In this document: positions 20,201 to 31,317 of the stretch, piece after piece
How the letters are laid out: each line of letters opens with the position of its first letter
How positions within the stretch are numbered: position 1 is the stretch's first letter
Assembly: GCA_018136815.1 (NCBI GenBank)
Contig: CM030931.1
Coordinates: 5,462,148 to 5,526,147, forward strand
Source of the DNA: Isochrysis galbana
Taxonomy: Eukaryota > Haptophyta > Isochrysidales > Isochrysidaceae
Reading direction: 5' to 3'
Length of the DNA stretch: 64,000 bases
Translations under genes and position numbers: made by a program
The notes under the pieces: model-generated
What the model saw: the letters and a program-made list of their open reading frames with translations, nothing else
Databases searched by the model: none
What the model was told of the DNA's origin: nothing

Positions 20201-21836
20201 GACGCGCCGCCTCCCCGTCGAGCGACGGCTGCGTGGAACCGGCGCCTGACGACGGTAAAAACGGAGCATCTACGGACGAGAGCTCTGTTGTCGTGCGACG
20301 CAGTTGATCGCGCCAATCGGCTGCGCCGCCAAGGTACGCACAGCCGCACGCCTTGAGGGGAGCGATTGCAAGCCTCATCGACAGTGCCGCTTCGACAGCC
20401 CCCCGAGCAATCCGATTGCTCTTCTCCCCGCCTCGTAGTGCCATCCACAGCGCCGCGCGCATCTGACGCTGCCTCAACAATAGTGGGGCGTCGATGTAGT
20501 CATGCTGGCGCACGCCGTGCCATAGTGGCCCCAACACATCGCTATACAGGTCCAATCCAATCGGCCAGGCGCCACTATCCGCCCCTACACTTGTGCTTGA
20601 GTCGAGTGGCGGCTGGCCCAGCGCTTCTAGTAACCCCTGCGCGACGCGCGAGCTGAGCCAGACAAGCCCAGAATTCACGGGCACCAACGCAGGATCTTCT
20701 GCAAGGGTAGCCCTCCCCTCGCCGCTGTCGAGCTCCATGCCGACCCGTGATGTCGAGCTACATAGCCGTTCATCCAAGTGGGCAAGGCTCTCTGAGGTGG
20801 TACGCGCAATCTCGTGCAAAACGTGCTCCGCCGGGCAATGGACCACCCTCGAGCAGCGCCTCCGCGTCTCGAGGTCGAGGTTCGCGCTGCGTCTGCTGAG
20901 CACACGCACGAGGCGCTCCAATAGCCGGCTAAAGTAGCCAGCCCTGGCCAGCTCAGTGGGAGGCGCCACCATGACCGGCTCGCAGACTCCGTGATGTGCT
21001 GCGACATGGGGAGGAAGGCGGAGGGCAACCATGACGCTGGGCACGGTGTCTGCGTCTCTGCCGTGTCGGTCAGTTGCAACAGCGCCATTGCCCTCATCGT
21101 AAAAGCGCAACCAGCCGCGCTCGCACGGTTGGCCCTCTGGCCCGAGCCACACCAGAGAGTCAGTACTCGCGACCACGACGCCGGGCGGCGCGTGCGAAAA
21201 GAGCTTAGTGGCGGCGAGCGCAACGGACTGCAGGGCGAGTGGCACGTCGCGGCCGCCCTCTGCACGCGGTAGCGCGAGCAGTGCATTGGGCAGGCACGGG
21301 TGCGCGTTGCCTCCCCTAGCCCTTGCGCCCACTTGGAGTAGCAACACCCTCGCTCTGCTCAGACAGGCAGGGTCGAGCGCATTGCACCCGCGGCGCGCGC
21401 ACAACTCCTCCGCAGCACGCGAGAGGGCCTGGAGCGTCGCGTCGCCGGAGCCCGCCGCGGGCGAGAGAGAGATGGAAGACAGAGAGGGAGAGGAGGCCGA
21501 GTAGATCACGCAGAGAAGAGGAGAGCGCGGGAAGAGAGTGGAGAGAGAGGCGGCGGCGGGAGAGGCGGCCGAGTGAGAGGAACACGAAAGCACGATCAGA
21601 TCCCACCCCGCCGAAGCCTCCCGGTCCTCTCCCTCTCCCTCCCCCCCTCTCTCTCGTTTTCCCTCTCTCTCTCCTCCTCGCTCACTCGTCCTCTCTCTCT
21701 CTCTCTCTCCCCCCCCACTCTCCTCCTCTCTCTCGTCGAGCTCACCGAGGGAAGAGAGTGAGGCCCGCCGTCGGAGCACCAGCCAAAGCGCGCCGCCTGC
21801 GAGCACTGCCAGCGGCGGGCCACGCAGCCACCACAT
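17220..21836 (-). CDS. L-fucokinase / GDP-fucose pyrophosphorylase-like protein
   Basis: Three exons (21836-18240, 18042-17932, 17822-17220) give 1436 residues. The C-terminal GHMP kinase is complete only after splicing: DLAGGWSDTPP (res ~1020-1030), LPQ-GSGMGTSSI across intron 1 (1197-1208), VLQ-VEQMLTTGGGWQDQVGG across intron 2, and CGAGGGGF (~1374). The N-terminal part matches the fucokinase/pyrophosphorylase region, including LDLYSDVLGPLWHG and a hexapeptide-like stretch (~650-700). Together they would turn L-fucose into fucose-1-phosphate and possibly GDP-fucose. Intron 2 (17823-17931) has a GC donor. Residues 1-25 are hydrophobic, suggesting a signal anchor; residues ~35-75 are Glu/Arg low complexity from a CT microsatellite. 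Whether the N-terminal pyrophosphorylase half is active cannot be judged. Confidence 0.85.
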
Positions 21837-21839
21837 AGG

Positions 21840-21958
21840 GAGACGGGGGGGGGGGGGGGGGGGAGGAGAGGGAGATGGCAGGCGTGGGGGGGGGGGGGGG
21901 GGGCGGAGGGGGCTGAGGGAGGGAAGAGAGAGAGAAGAGAGTATGTATGTGTCGAGGC

Positions 21959-21999
<41 letters not shown>

Positions 22000-22130
22000 G
22001 CAGCTTCTGAGGGGGTGGGGGTAGGGGCGGGAGAGACCGTCGAGGGGTAGAGATATACTGTAGGACGTCCCCCTTACCTCTTCTCTGAGGGTCTCCTCCT
22101 CGTACTCTCTCTCTCTCTCTCTCTCCCTAG
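21840..22130. repeat. Low-complexity block: G runs and (GA)n/(CT)n
   Basis: G homopolymers at ~21846-21863 and ~21887-21903, GA repeats at ~21964-21994 and a CT repeat at ~22107-22125. The block lies immediately upstream of the fucokinase-like gene and probably overlaps its promoter and 5' UTR. Confidence 0.85.
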
Positions 22131-22762
22131 AAAAGAGGAGAAGCGAGGGTGGCGGAGGGGGAGAGAGGCCCGCATAAGTCTTTCGCGAACCCCTCCACAG
22201 ACATCCATAAATAGATATAGCGAGACCTCCGTGAATAGAAATAGTGGTGGCGCGCGCGAACTCTAACTTTAGTGGAAGCAGAGAGGTTAGAGAGCGGCTA
22301 CTTTACTCCCCCTCGCGCTCTCTCACAAATGCGATTTGTTGCTCGTCGTCTCGCCCGATGAGAAGCATTGGTACCAAAATAGATGAATCATGAGGATGAG
22401 GAGCACGATTTGCGAGTAGTGGGCGCCAGTACATGTATGAGAAGCTGCTACGGCTTTGTTCCCGTCGAAATATTTTACTAGTATTGGTTATTGGTACACA
22501 CGACACCATCATGCCATGCGCACTATAAGATGCAAGCATCGCGAGAAGCAAAAACGTATCGTCTCATGCTCATATGGTCGAATTCCTATGGTGTGCGCCT
22601 AGAAATACACAATGCATGACAGTGGTCTCACTAGCTTTAAGCACCGATACAATCAGCGCCGCGAGTTATGAGGCCGGACCGCGGCTCGCACACAGCTGAT
22701 GTGTAGCTAGGGCGGTAAGACGGAAAGTCGTCAATGCAACGACACTGTTCACTAAACCTTGG
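22131..22762. other. Intergenic
   Basis: Between the 5' end of the fucokinase-like gene and the 3' end of the next minus-strand gene. No gene, RNA or repeat recognised. Confidence 0.5.
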
Positions 22763-25700
22763 TCACTCTGGGGCGCGCAAGCCCGTCAAGTATCCCTCCG
22801 GATGGACACTGAGTTCGAGCGCGAGCTGACATGCAGCCCGATCTTCCTTGCCGGGGAAACGAAGCGCACAATTCGATGAGAGTGCCGAGCACAAGAGGGC
22901 CACACCAAAACTGCGGATGGGGAGTGCCTTCAGCAGTGCGGTCCAATCGACGGCGAGGCTGCCAGCACGATCGGCCATCTCTATGGCCGCACGGTGTTCA
23001 CGCACAGGATCGGCTAGTGGCTCGAAGCGCTCCACCCCGAGCTCGTCCAAAAAGGCGGACAGCTTGTCGCGATCCACTTGAGACATCGACGAGAGCGCAC
23101 GCGCACCGACATCCGCCCAATCAGAGATGAGGCCCGCATGGCCCTTCGCCGCGTTGTCCACGCCTTGCTCACCGTTAGCTTGCCCGCGCAGGCCGCACAA
23201 GGAGGCCACACCCGCAATCGCGTCGGCAGGAGCATGGACGAGGCTCACGAGAGAGAGTGCGCAAAGCAACGCTCCCGCCAAGCCATCCAACTCGGAATGC
23301 ACCATTTCCATCTCGGCGGAGGCGTGAGCCGTCGCGGCCGACCGCGATGCGGCGTGGTCGATCCCGGCGAGGTGAGCGCCACGACGGATGGTTGACGCGA
23401 CTTCAGGCGCGTGAGAAAGGATCAGTTGAGCCATGAACATGAGATCCGCCCTGTGCCTCTGCGCCATCGCTTGCGTTGGGCGACATCCCCAGTACGCCTC
23501 GAGTACGCGGAGGCAGGCGTGGCGGAGGCCACGTAAGTGGATGACGCGCATCGGCGCGATCCGGTAGGTGACGAGCTCGGCTTGAAGCGTCCCGAGCCCA
23601 GAAGAGAGGATGACCATACCGTACGAGACGCCCTCGGTGCTGCGGTGCGCTCCGGGTCGTTGGCTGCGCGAGGCGAGCCACTTGGGCTCGGTGAGAGCGC
23701 ACGCGCACATGAGGCGCGCGTGCGTCGAGCACAACATCTCGCGAATCGTGATGCCGACGGCGCGCAGGTACTCCCGGGCGCTAGCGAGCCGGGCAGTGGC
23801 AAGGCTCGACCACTCGCGGCGCGAGAAGCTACGGCGGGGCGAGTGAGGCCAGCTGATATGCGCCTCCGCTGGCGACTGAGCCGCAGCGAGCACTTCCTCG
23901 CTTGTGGCGCCACTCTGTGGGACCAACAACGTCTCAAGGAAGAAGTCGACCGCCCGCGCCGAATTGAGGCATATGGCAAAGAGCGATGTGGGCAGAGTGC
24001 CGCTTGTCATCGCGGCGTCCGGCTCGGTGCAATCAGCTGACGCAACGGCGGGGCGCGCAATGGCCGGCGGCGAGCACGTCTTGCACGCGGAGCTAGAAGC
24101 GGGGTGGTTCTTCCCTCCCTCGTGCCCATCGAGCACCCTAACTTTGTTGGGGACCGCCTGCGGCGGCGAGATGACCCGAGCACACACGGCCATCAGATGC
24201 TCGCCGATTGCGGTCGAGGCGGCGGCGAGCGTGGCAGCAAGCGTGTCATCAAGCTTCGTCAGCTTCCCGATCAATACTCCACATGGGAGGTGGAGTCGGA
24301 GTGAGGAGAGGATGGTGGCGACCGAGCGCAGCACTGGCACCCGGCCCATAGCCGTCGCCGCGAGACGGTGGCCCGAAGCGGCACCATCTACCGGCGCTGG
24401 CGCAAGCTGGGGCCAGGGAGCTGTCCTGCTCGAGCTCGAGTTCTTCGACGTGCGGACCGCAGTCAAACGGGCGGCGGCGGTGGAGAAGGAGGAGGACGAG
24501 CGAGCCACTACGTACGGGATTGGAGGAGCTGAGGGCGGGCCCTCTCCCGCGATGGCACTACTCACCAGCCGACGGATGTGCGCGTCGACGTCCGTGCAGA
24601 GGTGTGAGACGTAAGGGCTGAGGATCCGCGCCGGATCTAGCGCGGTGGCGTACGCGGGCTCGTCCGGTGCTGCAAGGCCAGGGGCATAGTGAGCACGCGC
24701 AGAGCCCAACCCACTATTGCAGCCCGCTGACGCCCCAAGATCCGCCTTGCCGGCTGCATCCGCCGCCTCGTAGGCGCACGCCGGCGGTGTTGTGAACGCC
24801 GTGCGCACATGTGCGCCAAAGCCCACTCCAGACCCTTCGGCCCATGCGGTTGGCTGCGCGAGTGCGCGCTCCACCCTATCCAAGGCGCGCTCAACTGCGT
24901 GTGTAACACCCGAGGCGATCCGCCACGTCGCAGGCCAGTCTACCAGCCTCCGCCCGCTCGAAGGCTCACACGGAGCGGCCGCAAGAACTGCCGAAGCGAC
25001 GGACGAGGCGTCCGAGACTCGAATGGCCGAGCTCCAACGTCGAGCCGCGCCGCCCTCTGTGCCGTTGGCGCCCTTCTTCGCCCTCCGCTTGGTCGATCCG
25101 ACGGTGCTCTGACGGCTCATGGACACCGCGCCATTCTGCTCGTTGCCAGATGCGGAGGACACGCTAGCCTCATCGGCCGCGCTCTCGATGAGTGTGGCCG
25201 TTTGCGTGGCGTACTGCGCAAGCTGGTCGAGGTAGAGCTCGCTCAGCAGGGCGGGCACATCGCGTTCTGCCGAGAGCAGCGGAGCGCACACTGAGTGGAT
25301 GAGCGGCAGGTCCTGCTCCAAGAAGCTTGTGACCATCCCGGCCTGCGCGTGTAGCACGGCGACGCGCTCGGCGAGCGGCGAGAGTCCGAGCAGCCCGGGC
25401 CCTGCGGCAGCGAGGTCGGCGCGGCGCATGGCGACGTATCTCCTCCAGCAGGCGGCAGCACCACCGAGCGCGCCAATCGCGCGGAGCACGTCCGCCCTCC
25501 GCTCCCACTCTCCCCTCTGGCTAGTGAGAAGGATCTCGGAGAGTCGGCGGAGCAGCTGCTGCCGCGGCTCATCGAGCGAGTCGTCGGCGTCGATTTGCGC
25601 GAACGGGGACCGGAGAGCCAGCGGTGGGTGTGTGGAGATCTGCGTGAGAGCAGCGGCCTCAGTGGTCGGCTTGCGGAGGAGGTCTAGGAGGGCTGGAGCG

Positions 25701-25765
25701 TCGAGAGGCGGAGCGAGGGAGAGTGAGACGGAGGAAGGAGACTCGGGTGGAGGCGCTGAGCGCAT
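22763..25765 (-). CDS. Large helical protein, family not recognised
   Basis: An open frame of 1000 residues from the ATG at 25765 (the frame extends upstream only through sequence without an ATG). No catalytic motif is visible. The composition is Ala/Leu/Arg/Ser-rich with long predicted helices, for example LLRRLSEILLTSQRGEWERR, ALGGAAACWRRYVAMRRADL and THAVERALDRVERALAQ, and a short basic patch around residue 230 (STKRRAKKGANG). The size and helical content resemble vesicle-tethering or scaffold subunits, but I cannot name one and do not assign it. It is transcribed away from the membrane-protein gene at 26.4 kb, with a long CT repeat between them. Internal introns that keep frame cannot be excluded. 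Confidence 0.7.
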   Translation of the reverse strand: MRSAPPPESPSSVSLSLAPPLDAPALLDLLRKPTTEAAALTQISTHPPLALRSPFAQIDADDSLDEPRQQLLRRLSEILLTSQRGEWERRADVLRAIGALGGAAACWRRYVAMRRADLAAAGPGLLGLSPLAERVAVLHAQAGMVTSFLEQDLPLIHSVCAPLLSAERDVPALLSELYLDQLAQYATQTATLIESAADEASVSSASGNEQNGAVSMSRQSTVGSTKRRAKKGANGTEGGAARRWSSAIRVSDASSVASAVLAAAPCEPSSGRRLVDWPATWRIASGVTHAVERALDRVERALAQPTAWAEGSGVGFGAHVRTAFTTPPACAYEAADAAGKADLGASAGCNSGLGSARAHYAPGLAAPDEPAYATALDPARILSPYVSHLCTDVDAHIRRLVSSAIAGEGPPSAPPIPYVVARSSSSFSTAAARLTAVRTSKNSSSSRTAPWPQLAPAPVDGAASGHRLAATAMGRVPVLRSVATILSSLRLHLPCGVLIGKLTKLDDTLAATLAAASTAIGEHLMAVCARVISPPQAVPNKVRVLDGHEGGKNHPASSSACKTCSPPAIARPAVASADCTEPDAAMTSGTLPTSLFAICLNSARAVDFFLETLLVPQSGATSEEVLAAAQSPAEAHISWPHSPRRSFSRREWSSLATARLASAREYLRAVGITIREMLCSTHARLMCACALTEPKWLASRSQRPGAHRSTEGVSYGMVILSSGLGTLQAELVTYRIAPMRVIHLRGLRHACLRVLEAYWGCRPTQAMAQRHRADLMFMAQLILSHAPEVASTIRRGAHLAGIDHAASRSAATAHASAEMEMVHSELDGLAGALLCALSLVSLVHAPADAIAGVASLCGLRGQANGEQGVDNAAKGHAGLISDWADVGARALSSMSQVDRDKLSAFLDELGVERFEPLADPVREHRAAIEMADRAGSLAVDWTALLKALPIRSFGVALLCSALSSNCALRFPGKEDRAACQLALELSVHPEGYLTGLRAPE

Positions 25766-25886
25766 GTGGGGAGGAAGGCGGCAAGGGAACCCACGGCAGA
25801 GGGAAGGAGAACCGGTGGGGGGGGGAGGGACGGCCAACGACTCTCCTCTCTCTCCCACTCTCTCCTTCCGCCCTCTCAGCTTCTCT

Positions 25887-26127
<241 letters not shown>

Positions 26128-26432
26128 AGAGCTGAAGCCGTTGGAATACAAGAGTCGAATACTTTTTTCATCGCGTGGCAGCAGAGTGTAGCTAGCAACG
26201 TATTGGATGCTTGCTCATTCCAATGACTAATTTTGACGTCTATCCGGCACATTATTATTGTGCTCGCGTGGAGATGAGATTCGAAAGCCCTCCAAAAATG
26301 GTACCTTCTTTATTTTTTACCTCGCTCTCTCTCCCTCTCGCTCTCCCTCCCTCCCTCCCTCCCATCCCCCCGAGCCCCCTCCACCCCCCGCCCTCCTCTC
26401 TCCTCCGCGCCTTTCCCGCTCTCACTCCCTTG

Positions 26433-27411
26433 ATGTCGGCCACGCAGAAGATGCCCACCCAGCAGATGGCAGGCACCCTGAAGGAGAAGAAGCTGCGCAC
26501 CGGGCTCACATGGATGGAGAGGTGGTGGATGAGCATGATGCCCCTCTCGCAGGTGAGCCTACCCCCACCGACTGCCCACCACAGCATGTTCTCCTCTCAT
26601 TCCGCTGCCACCGCTCTGCTCCCTCGCGCAGGCGTGCTCTTGGGCTCTCGTGCTCGGCGCGACGGCGTCGCCGGAGGCCCTCCCCGTCGACGCACGATTC
26701 GTACGCGCACTCCACTCCGCCGCCCATCCGAACGGCCTGCTCAGTCCCAGCTCCGCGTGTGCACGCCACGCCGCAAGCCGCCCGTTCTGCTTAGGGACTG
26801 TGGGCAATGGCCGTCTTTCATACGCTTTGGGCGATGCGGAATTTTTTCTTTGTGACCAAGATGGAGAAGGGGATGTTCACCTATGGAGCTGTTGCAGCGG
26901 GTTGTTGGGTGAGCTGCGCCTCACATCCGTCCACAACGCAAGTTTGAACCAATGGTCCATTGATCTGCCTACAAACCGAGTGTGAAACAACAGTCTCTGA
27001 GAAGAGGACCTGCGAGCTGCGCATATATTCACACCCATCAGCACGCCTCTATTACATTGCGCTCAGATCGGTGAAAAGAAAGGTCTTCGACTTGCTGCGC
27101 TTGGCTCTGTGCTGGTCTTCCTATCATTTGCTTTCGTCGCCACAATAGGTGTTGCCCACGAGCTTGCACACGCTCCAGAGGTGCACAACCTCCCGTATCT
27201 CCACATCACACGGTGGTTTCGCGCACCCATCTCGACCGCCCTGGGTACGTTTGCAGGAGTTCTCGTGTGGCCTGTCAGCAAGCTTGCGTATGTGCGCTCC
27301 AAGACGGTCGCATGGGCCTATACATATAAGTGCTACATGGTGTCCAACTTGCTGCTTTGGGCGTACATCATCTACGTTTTGGCAGCGCGTCCCGTGGTAT
27401 TCGGCTGGTGA
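26433..27411 (+). CDS. Multi-pass membrane protein, family not recognised
   Basis: Model with four exons, all joined in phase 0 at GT-AG sites: 26433-26552, 26632-26700, 26795-26908 and 27067-27411, giving 215 residues. The N-terminus is Lys/Met/Gln-rich and cytosolic-looking. Hydrophobic segments follow: GLWAMAVFHTLWAM, MFTYGAVAAGCW, LAALGSVLVFLSFAFVATIG, ISTALGTFAGVLVW and VSNLLLWAYIIYVLAA, so three to five membrane spans. A HELAHAPEVH segment lies between spans and holds three histidines. I do not recognise the family. The third and fourth exons are the most convincing; the small second exon is inferred from matching splice sites. It is divergent from the 1000-residue gene. Confidence 0.65.
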
Positions 27412-27504
27412 ACTTCGCCATTCACTAGGCACTCGTCTTACCATATAGGTGAATGAATATGTCAATCAAGAGGTGCCTTTCATCCTGCACCCAGTAGACC
27501 ATTT

Positions 27505-27708
27505 ATGGCTTCGACGCTTCCTGAGGCAGAAGCCATGCGCGGTGTTGTAGCGCCCTTGTCCCTTGTCAAAAGTTTGCGACCTATCTGTCTTATGCTATTG
27601 GTCGCCGCCATGGCCATGACGGGGTGCCACGCACTCCGCACAGGCGGCTTGTCTTCCAATCGGTTCCACCGGCATCAATTTAAATTGTCAATTTCACGTG
27701 AAAAGTAA
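27505..27708 (+). CDS. Small hypothetical protein with N-terminal signal-like segment
   Basis: ATG at 27505 opens 67 codons. A hydrophobic stretch (ICLMLLVAAMAMTG, residues ~28-41) followed by CHALR suggests a secretory or plastid bipartite targeting signal. A donor-like GTAAAT near the stop could join to an acceptor at ~27762 and add about ten residues. No family recognised, and the frame could be chance or the first exon of a larger gene. Confidence 0.3.
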   Translation: MASTLPEAEAMRGVVAPLSLVKSLRPICLMLLVAAMAMTGCHALRTGGLSSNRFHRHQFKLSISREK

Positions 27709-28663
27709 ATAGTTTCCGTCTGTCCCGCGCTTTCTCTCTCCTCGCGTTGACTCTTGCGCAGGCAGCTTGTGTGGTACCGAATGAAGACATGACGAAGACA
27801 AGCTGCCTTGCTTTCGCTTTCGCGTCGTCTGCCCATCAGCCCATCACCCATGAAAGAACTAGAACTAGCTTCTACAACTTTGAGTTATTTATGGCACAAG
27901 CTCTTATGACTCATGATAGCATGAGACACCCCTCCATGCCTCCATGCATTCACATCGACTTTTGAGTGCAATTAGCAATTATGAAAAGTCGATTTTCCCA
28001 CCCCCACCGCCTCTATCGCTCCCTCTTGCTCCGTTTCCGTTCTCTTTCTCTCTCTCCCTTGCTCCCTCTCCCCCTCGCTCCCCTTCGCTCCCCCTCTCTC
28101 TCTCTCCGCCTCCCTCCTGCTCTTGCTCCCTTCTCTCTCTCCCTCTCCCTCTGTCGAACACGCGATGACTACAGGCTCATAGGCAGAGGGCCGTTCGATC
28201 GAGCCGGCAGCTGACGCGGTCGTAGAAGGTTCGTTGATTGCTGTTGACGGGAAGATGTCTGACAGATCATAGTAGGAGTCGGGTCTGACAGTGTCTGCCA
28301 TCGAGCGTTATGAGCGACGAGGTAGGCGGAAGGTCAGAAGATCGCGACGCGTGGCGTCAGAGGGTAGAGGCGAGGCTAGCTAGCGAGCTAGTGGAAGAGA
28401 GAGAATGAGAACGAGAGCTTCTTAGGTCCGAGGTAGACACGGGGGACTACAGCATATGGACACGAAAAAGTCTGAGGTACAGAACCACACGAACTAACCC
28501 AAACGGAGCGAAAACTAACTACACCTGGACGGACGGCCAGGCGTCGGCACCAGGGCAATTCAGCAACGCGCAGACATGCGACAGAGGGGTCGACACAACG
28601 AGGGCAGATCTCGCTGGGGAGCTACGACCGAGGGACGAGAGAAGACAGAAGACAGTCATGGAA
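27709..28663. other. Intergenic, CT-rich tract
   Basis: Pyrimidine-rich sequence at ~27990-28150. A minus-strand frame from an ATG at 28301 begins with coding-like residues (MADTVRPDSYYDLSDIF) before entering the CT tract; it may be a short exon but I cannot extend it. The rest is unremarkable up to the left target-site duplication of the retroelement at 28664. Confidence 0.4.
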
Positions 28664-28681
28664 CCTTTGATGACATCGAGA

Positions 28682-31299
28682 AAGAAAATCTTCTTAAAAT
28701 TCTCCGCTACATGTGCGACATGAGGCAGTGTGCTTGTGGACCTCCCTACTACCCAACCTTAACCCCTAACTAACAACCCCCTTCCCCTTCCCCAGTTCCC
28801 TCTTTAGCGGAGAAGCTGGTTCCGGGGAGGCCGCGCGCGCTGCTTCCGCCAGGAGTTGGAGAGAAGGGGGCGGGAGACTGTGGTTCATCCTTTGTGTCGG
28901 CGTTGGCTCGGGTTGTATCTTCCCTTAAAACTCTTAGGCTCCTCTTTAACAACCGCTGTGACTCCGACTAAGAGGTTAAGCTACTTTAGGTGATGTGTCG
29001 TAGGTCCAGACCTCTTGCCGCTTGCCGCTTGCAAGAGGTCCTCCGACGTTCCTATGTTGAAATCCTTGTCCACCGTGTACAGCGGGCTTATCATTTTCTT
29101 AATATGTTTGTTGCTCGGGGCGTGTAACCCCATATTCTCTCGTTGTTTTTTTAGCCTCTGAAAAAAACCGACTTTCGCCGTTACTAGCAGGTGGTATCTC
29201 ATAAGTATCGCTCTTAAAATCGACCTAACGGGCAGCTCCATATCGCGGTGGTGCCCATGAGGCAACCACCGCGGCTTGGGCGAGGCAGAGCGCCATCGCC
29301 GATCGCATCGCCAATCGTATATCGCCGGATAAGATTCTTACTACATTCACGCGCACGCACATTCACACAAACGCACGCGAAACTAATAGTAACAAAGTAA
29401 GAGCGCGCGGGGAAATTTCTGTGCCGCAAGAATGAATGCCCCGCGCGGACTCGAAACGGCCGCGAGGGAGAAGTGAGAAGCAGAGACCTCGGTATAAACA
29501 TACAGAGGTTAGAATGAGCATCCACGATGCATGAGATGGATGTATCCATGATAGATATGCATCTATGATGCACATATCATGGATGTATCCATGATAGTAT
29601 CCCGAGGAGGGGTGCGGTCTATCCACCTGATAGCAAAAAAGCCGTTGGGCTATTTCGGATCCCGGCCTAAGGCTAATCCTCAGAAGTCCTTCTATGAATT
29701 CAAAGACGGGCTCCGTCGCGATACATGAGGCCAGGTGAGTGGAACTCTCGGGGGCTATGCCGCAAAAGCGGCATGTTGGATCGTCAGCAAAACGGTTCGC
29801 CGTAGCTATCCTCCTATGTAGGACATGTCATGACATGTTTGAAATGCAGATAAGAGTCTCTAGGTGTTAAAAAGTTGTATTTGTACAATTGCGATACTTG
29901 TTTCCACTTTCCCGAGAGGACCGGTAGCCTTTTTTCCCATCTTAGCGTGGATTTTTGTGCCTTTGTTTTCCTCAATGCGAGGAACGCTTTAGTCAAGGCC
30001 CTGACACTTACATCCTCTAGCGTTGTATGCGTGCCTTTTAGCGTGTATTCTTGAGGTATCGGATACGCCGTTTCTGCCGGGCCGTCGTACGCTCGTCCCC
30101 ACTTCAGCGGAGTGTATAGCTCGTCGGGCAATAGTTGCGGGCTGATCCGCTCGTGGATGCGGGGCTCTCCCATAACGTTGAGCTGAACTTTGTGGTAGTC
30201 GCCTCTTCGGCGCAGATAGAAGTTATGGTCTTTATCCACTAGAATGTCGCCTAGATCGTGTGCGTCCGGATCTTCTTGAGGAACTAACTCTTGCTCCTCC
30301 GGAGTCGGGGGCGGGGGCTTCGCTTGTTTTCTAAGAAGGTCCATATAGTCGAATGAGGTATTCACTAGTCTTGATCTAGTCCATTCTGATATCTTTTCCC
30401 ACGACTTAAGAAGGGGGCCTACCGATATGTAATTTCCTCTATGGCGTATCCAACGTTCTCCGTCCGGCAAGTAAGCCGCGCATTCTTCTGTAGTGTATAT
30501 GTCCCCCGTACCCGGGTTAATAGTATTTTGTACAATAACTGTCTGTAGAGACTCCCATTTCGACCTATGTGAATAGTGAATCGCCGGAGGTTTGTGGATA
30601 AGATCGTGCCATATCGGGGAGCCCTGAGTTCCTTCCCGTGTGATTTCTTCCCTAAGGAAGTTGATCCGTCTAAAATTTTCAAGCGCATGCTTCCAAAAGG
30701 CCGGGAGCGTGTTATTACCGCGAATGCTAGCCGTGAGGCTCCTCGAGTCGACCTTTGAAAAGACCGCCGCTCGCCCTAAGGGGGTGCGGCTGAACCATTG
30801 ATCTAAGACTGTTTTCCATTCCGCCATTGACGGGTTGAGGTACCGGGCTATCCATATCGCTTGAAGCGCTCGCGTGTGTTCGGCCATGGGGAGTAGTCCG
30901 ACCCCCAATAGGGGCCCGTCTTCGCTCGTCCCTATTCTCGGGTACGCCGGAAAGGTTATCCATTGTCTGCCCTCTTGCGAGGAGCCTAACTCGTCCGCTT
31001 GTAGTTGGGGAGACCTATCCCATAGTATGGTTTTAACGTCCGAGTCTATAGCCTCCATGATCCACGCCGGAGGGGTGGACGTGGACAGCCAATATCTCGG
31101 CGTCCCGTATATTATGAAGTTCACTAGTAGCGTCCTTCCATGAATAGAGAGACTCGTCATTCCCTTCCATGATGCGACCTTCTTCTTAAGCTTTGCGTAA
31201 AGCTTCTCCCAAAAGGAGTCATTGTCTAGTCCTTCCCAGAATGGGACTCCTAGTATAGTCGCATATTCGCCCTCGCCGAGTGTTTTAAGATACGATAGC
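28682..31299 (-). mobile_element. 5'-truncated non-LTR retrotransposon with perfect 18-bp target-site duplication
   Basis: The insertion is bracketed by identical 18-bp direct repeats, CCTTTGATGACATCGAGA, at 28664-28681 and 31300-31317. Between them the minus strand carries the C-terminal part of a LINE-type ORF2 (see the separate entry), beginning mid-frame exactly at the right boundary, as expected for 5' truncation during target-primed reverse transcription. The 3' end, at the left boundary, reads GAGAATTTTAAGAAG then TTTTCTT and has no poly(A). A short Cys/His segment like a post-RT zinc knuckle (CRFCGIAPESSTHLASC) is readable in another frame near 29770-29720, so the copy also has frameshift damage. 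The identical target repeats imply a fairly recent insertion. Confidence 0.88.
29814..31299 (-). pseudogene. LINE ORF2 C-terminal fragment
   Basis: From the right boundary of the insertion the frame reads GLSYLKTLGEGEYATILGVP, then KKKVASWKGMTSLSIHGRTL, the post-palm region typical of non-LTR reverse transcriptases (a lysine-rich segment, a W and an L-S-x-x-G-R motif), and continues for about 490 codons to a stop at 29814. The reverse-transcriptase catalytic palm (the YADD-type box) and the endonuclease are absent because the copy is 5' truncated. The frame stops shortly before the zinc-knuckle-like segment, which lies in another frame. It cannot mobilise itself. Confidence 0.8.
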
Positions 31300-31317
31300 C
31301 CTTTGATGACATCGAGA

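Noticed and set aside
28750-28780. Telomere-like CCCTAA sequence (AACCTTAACCCCTAACTAAC)
   Set aside because: Irregular and short; inside the retrotransposon insertion, no repeat array.
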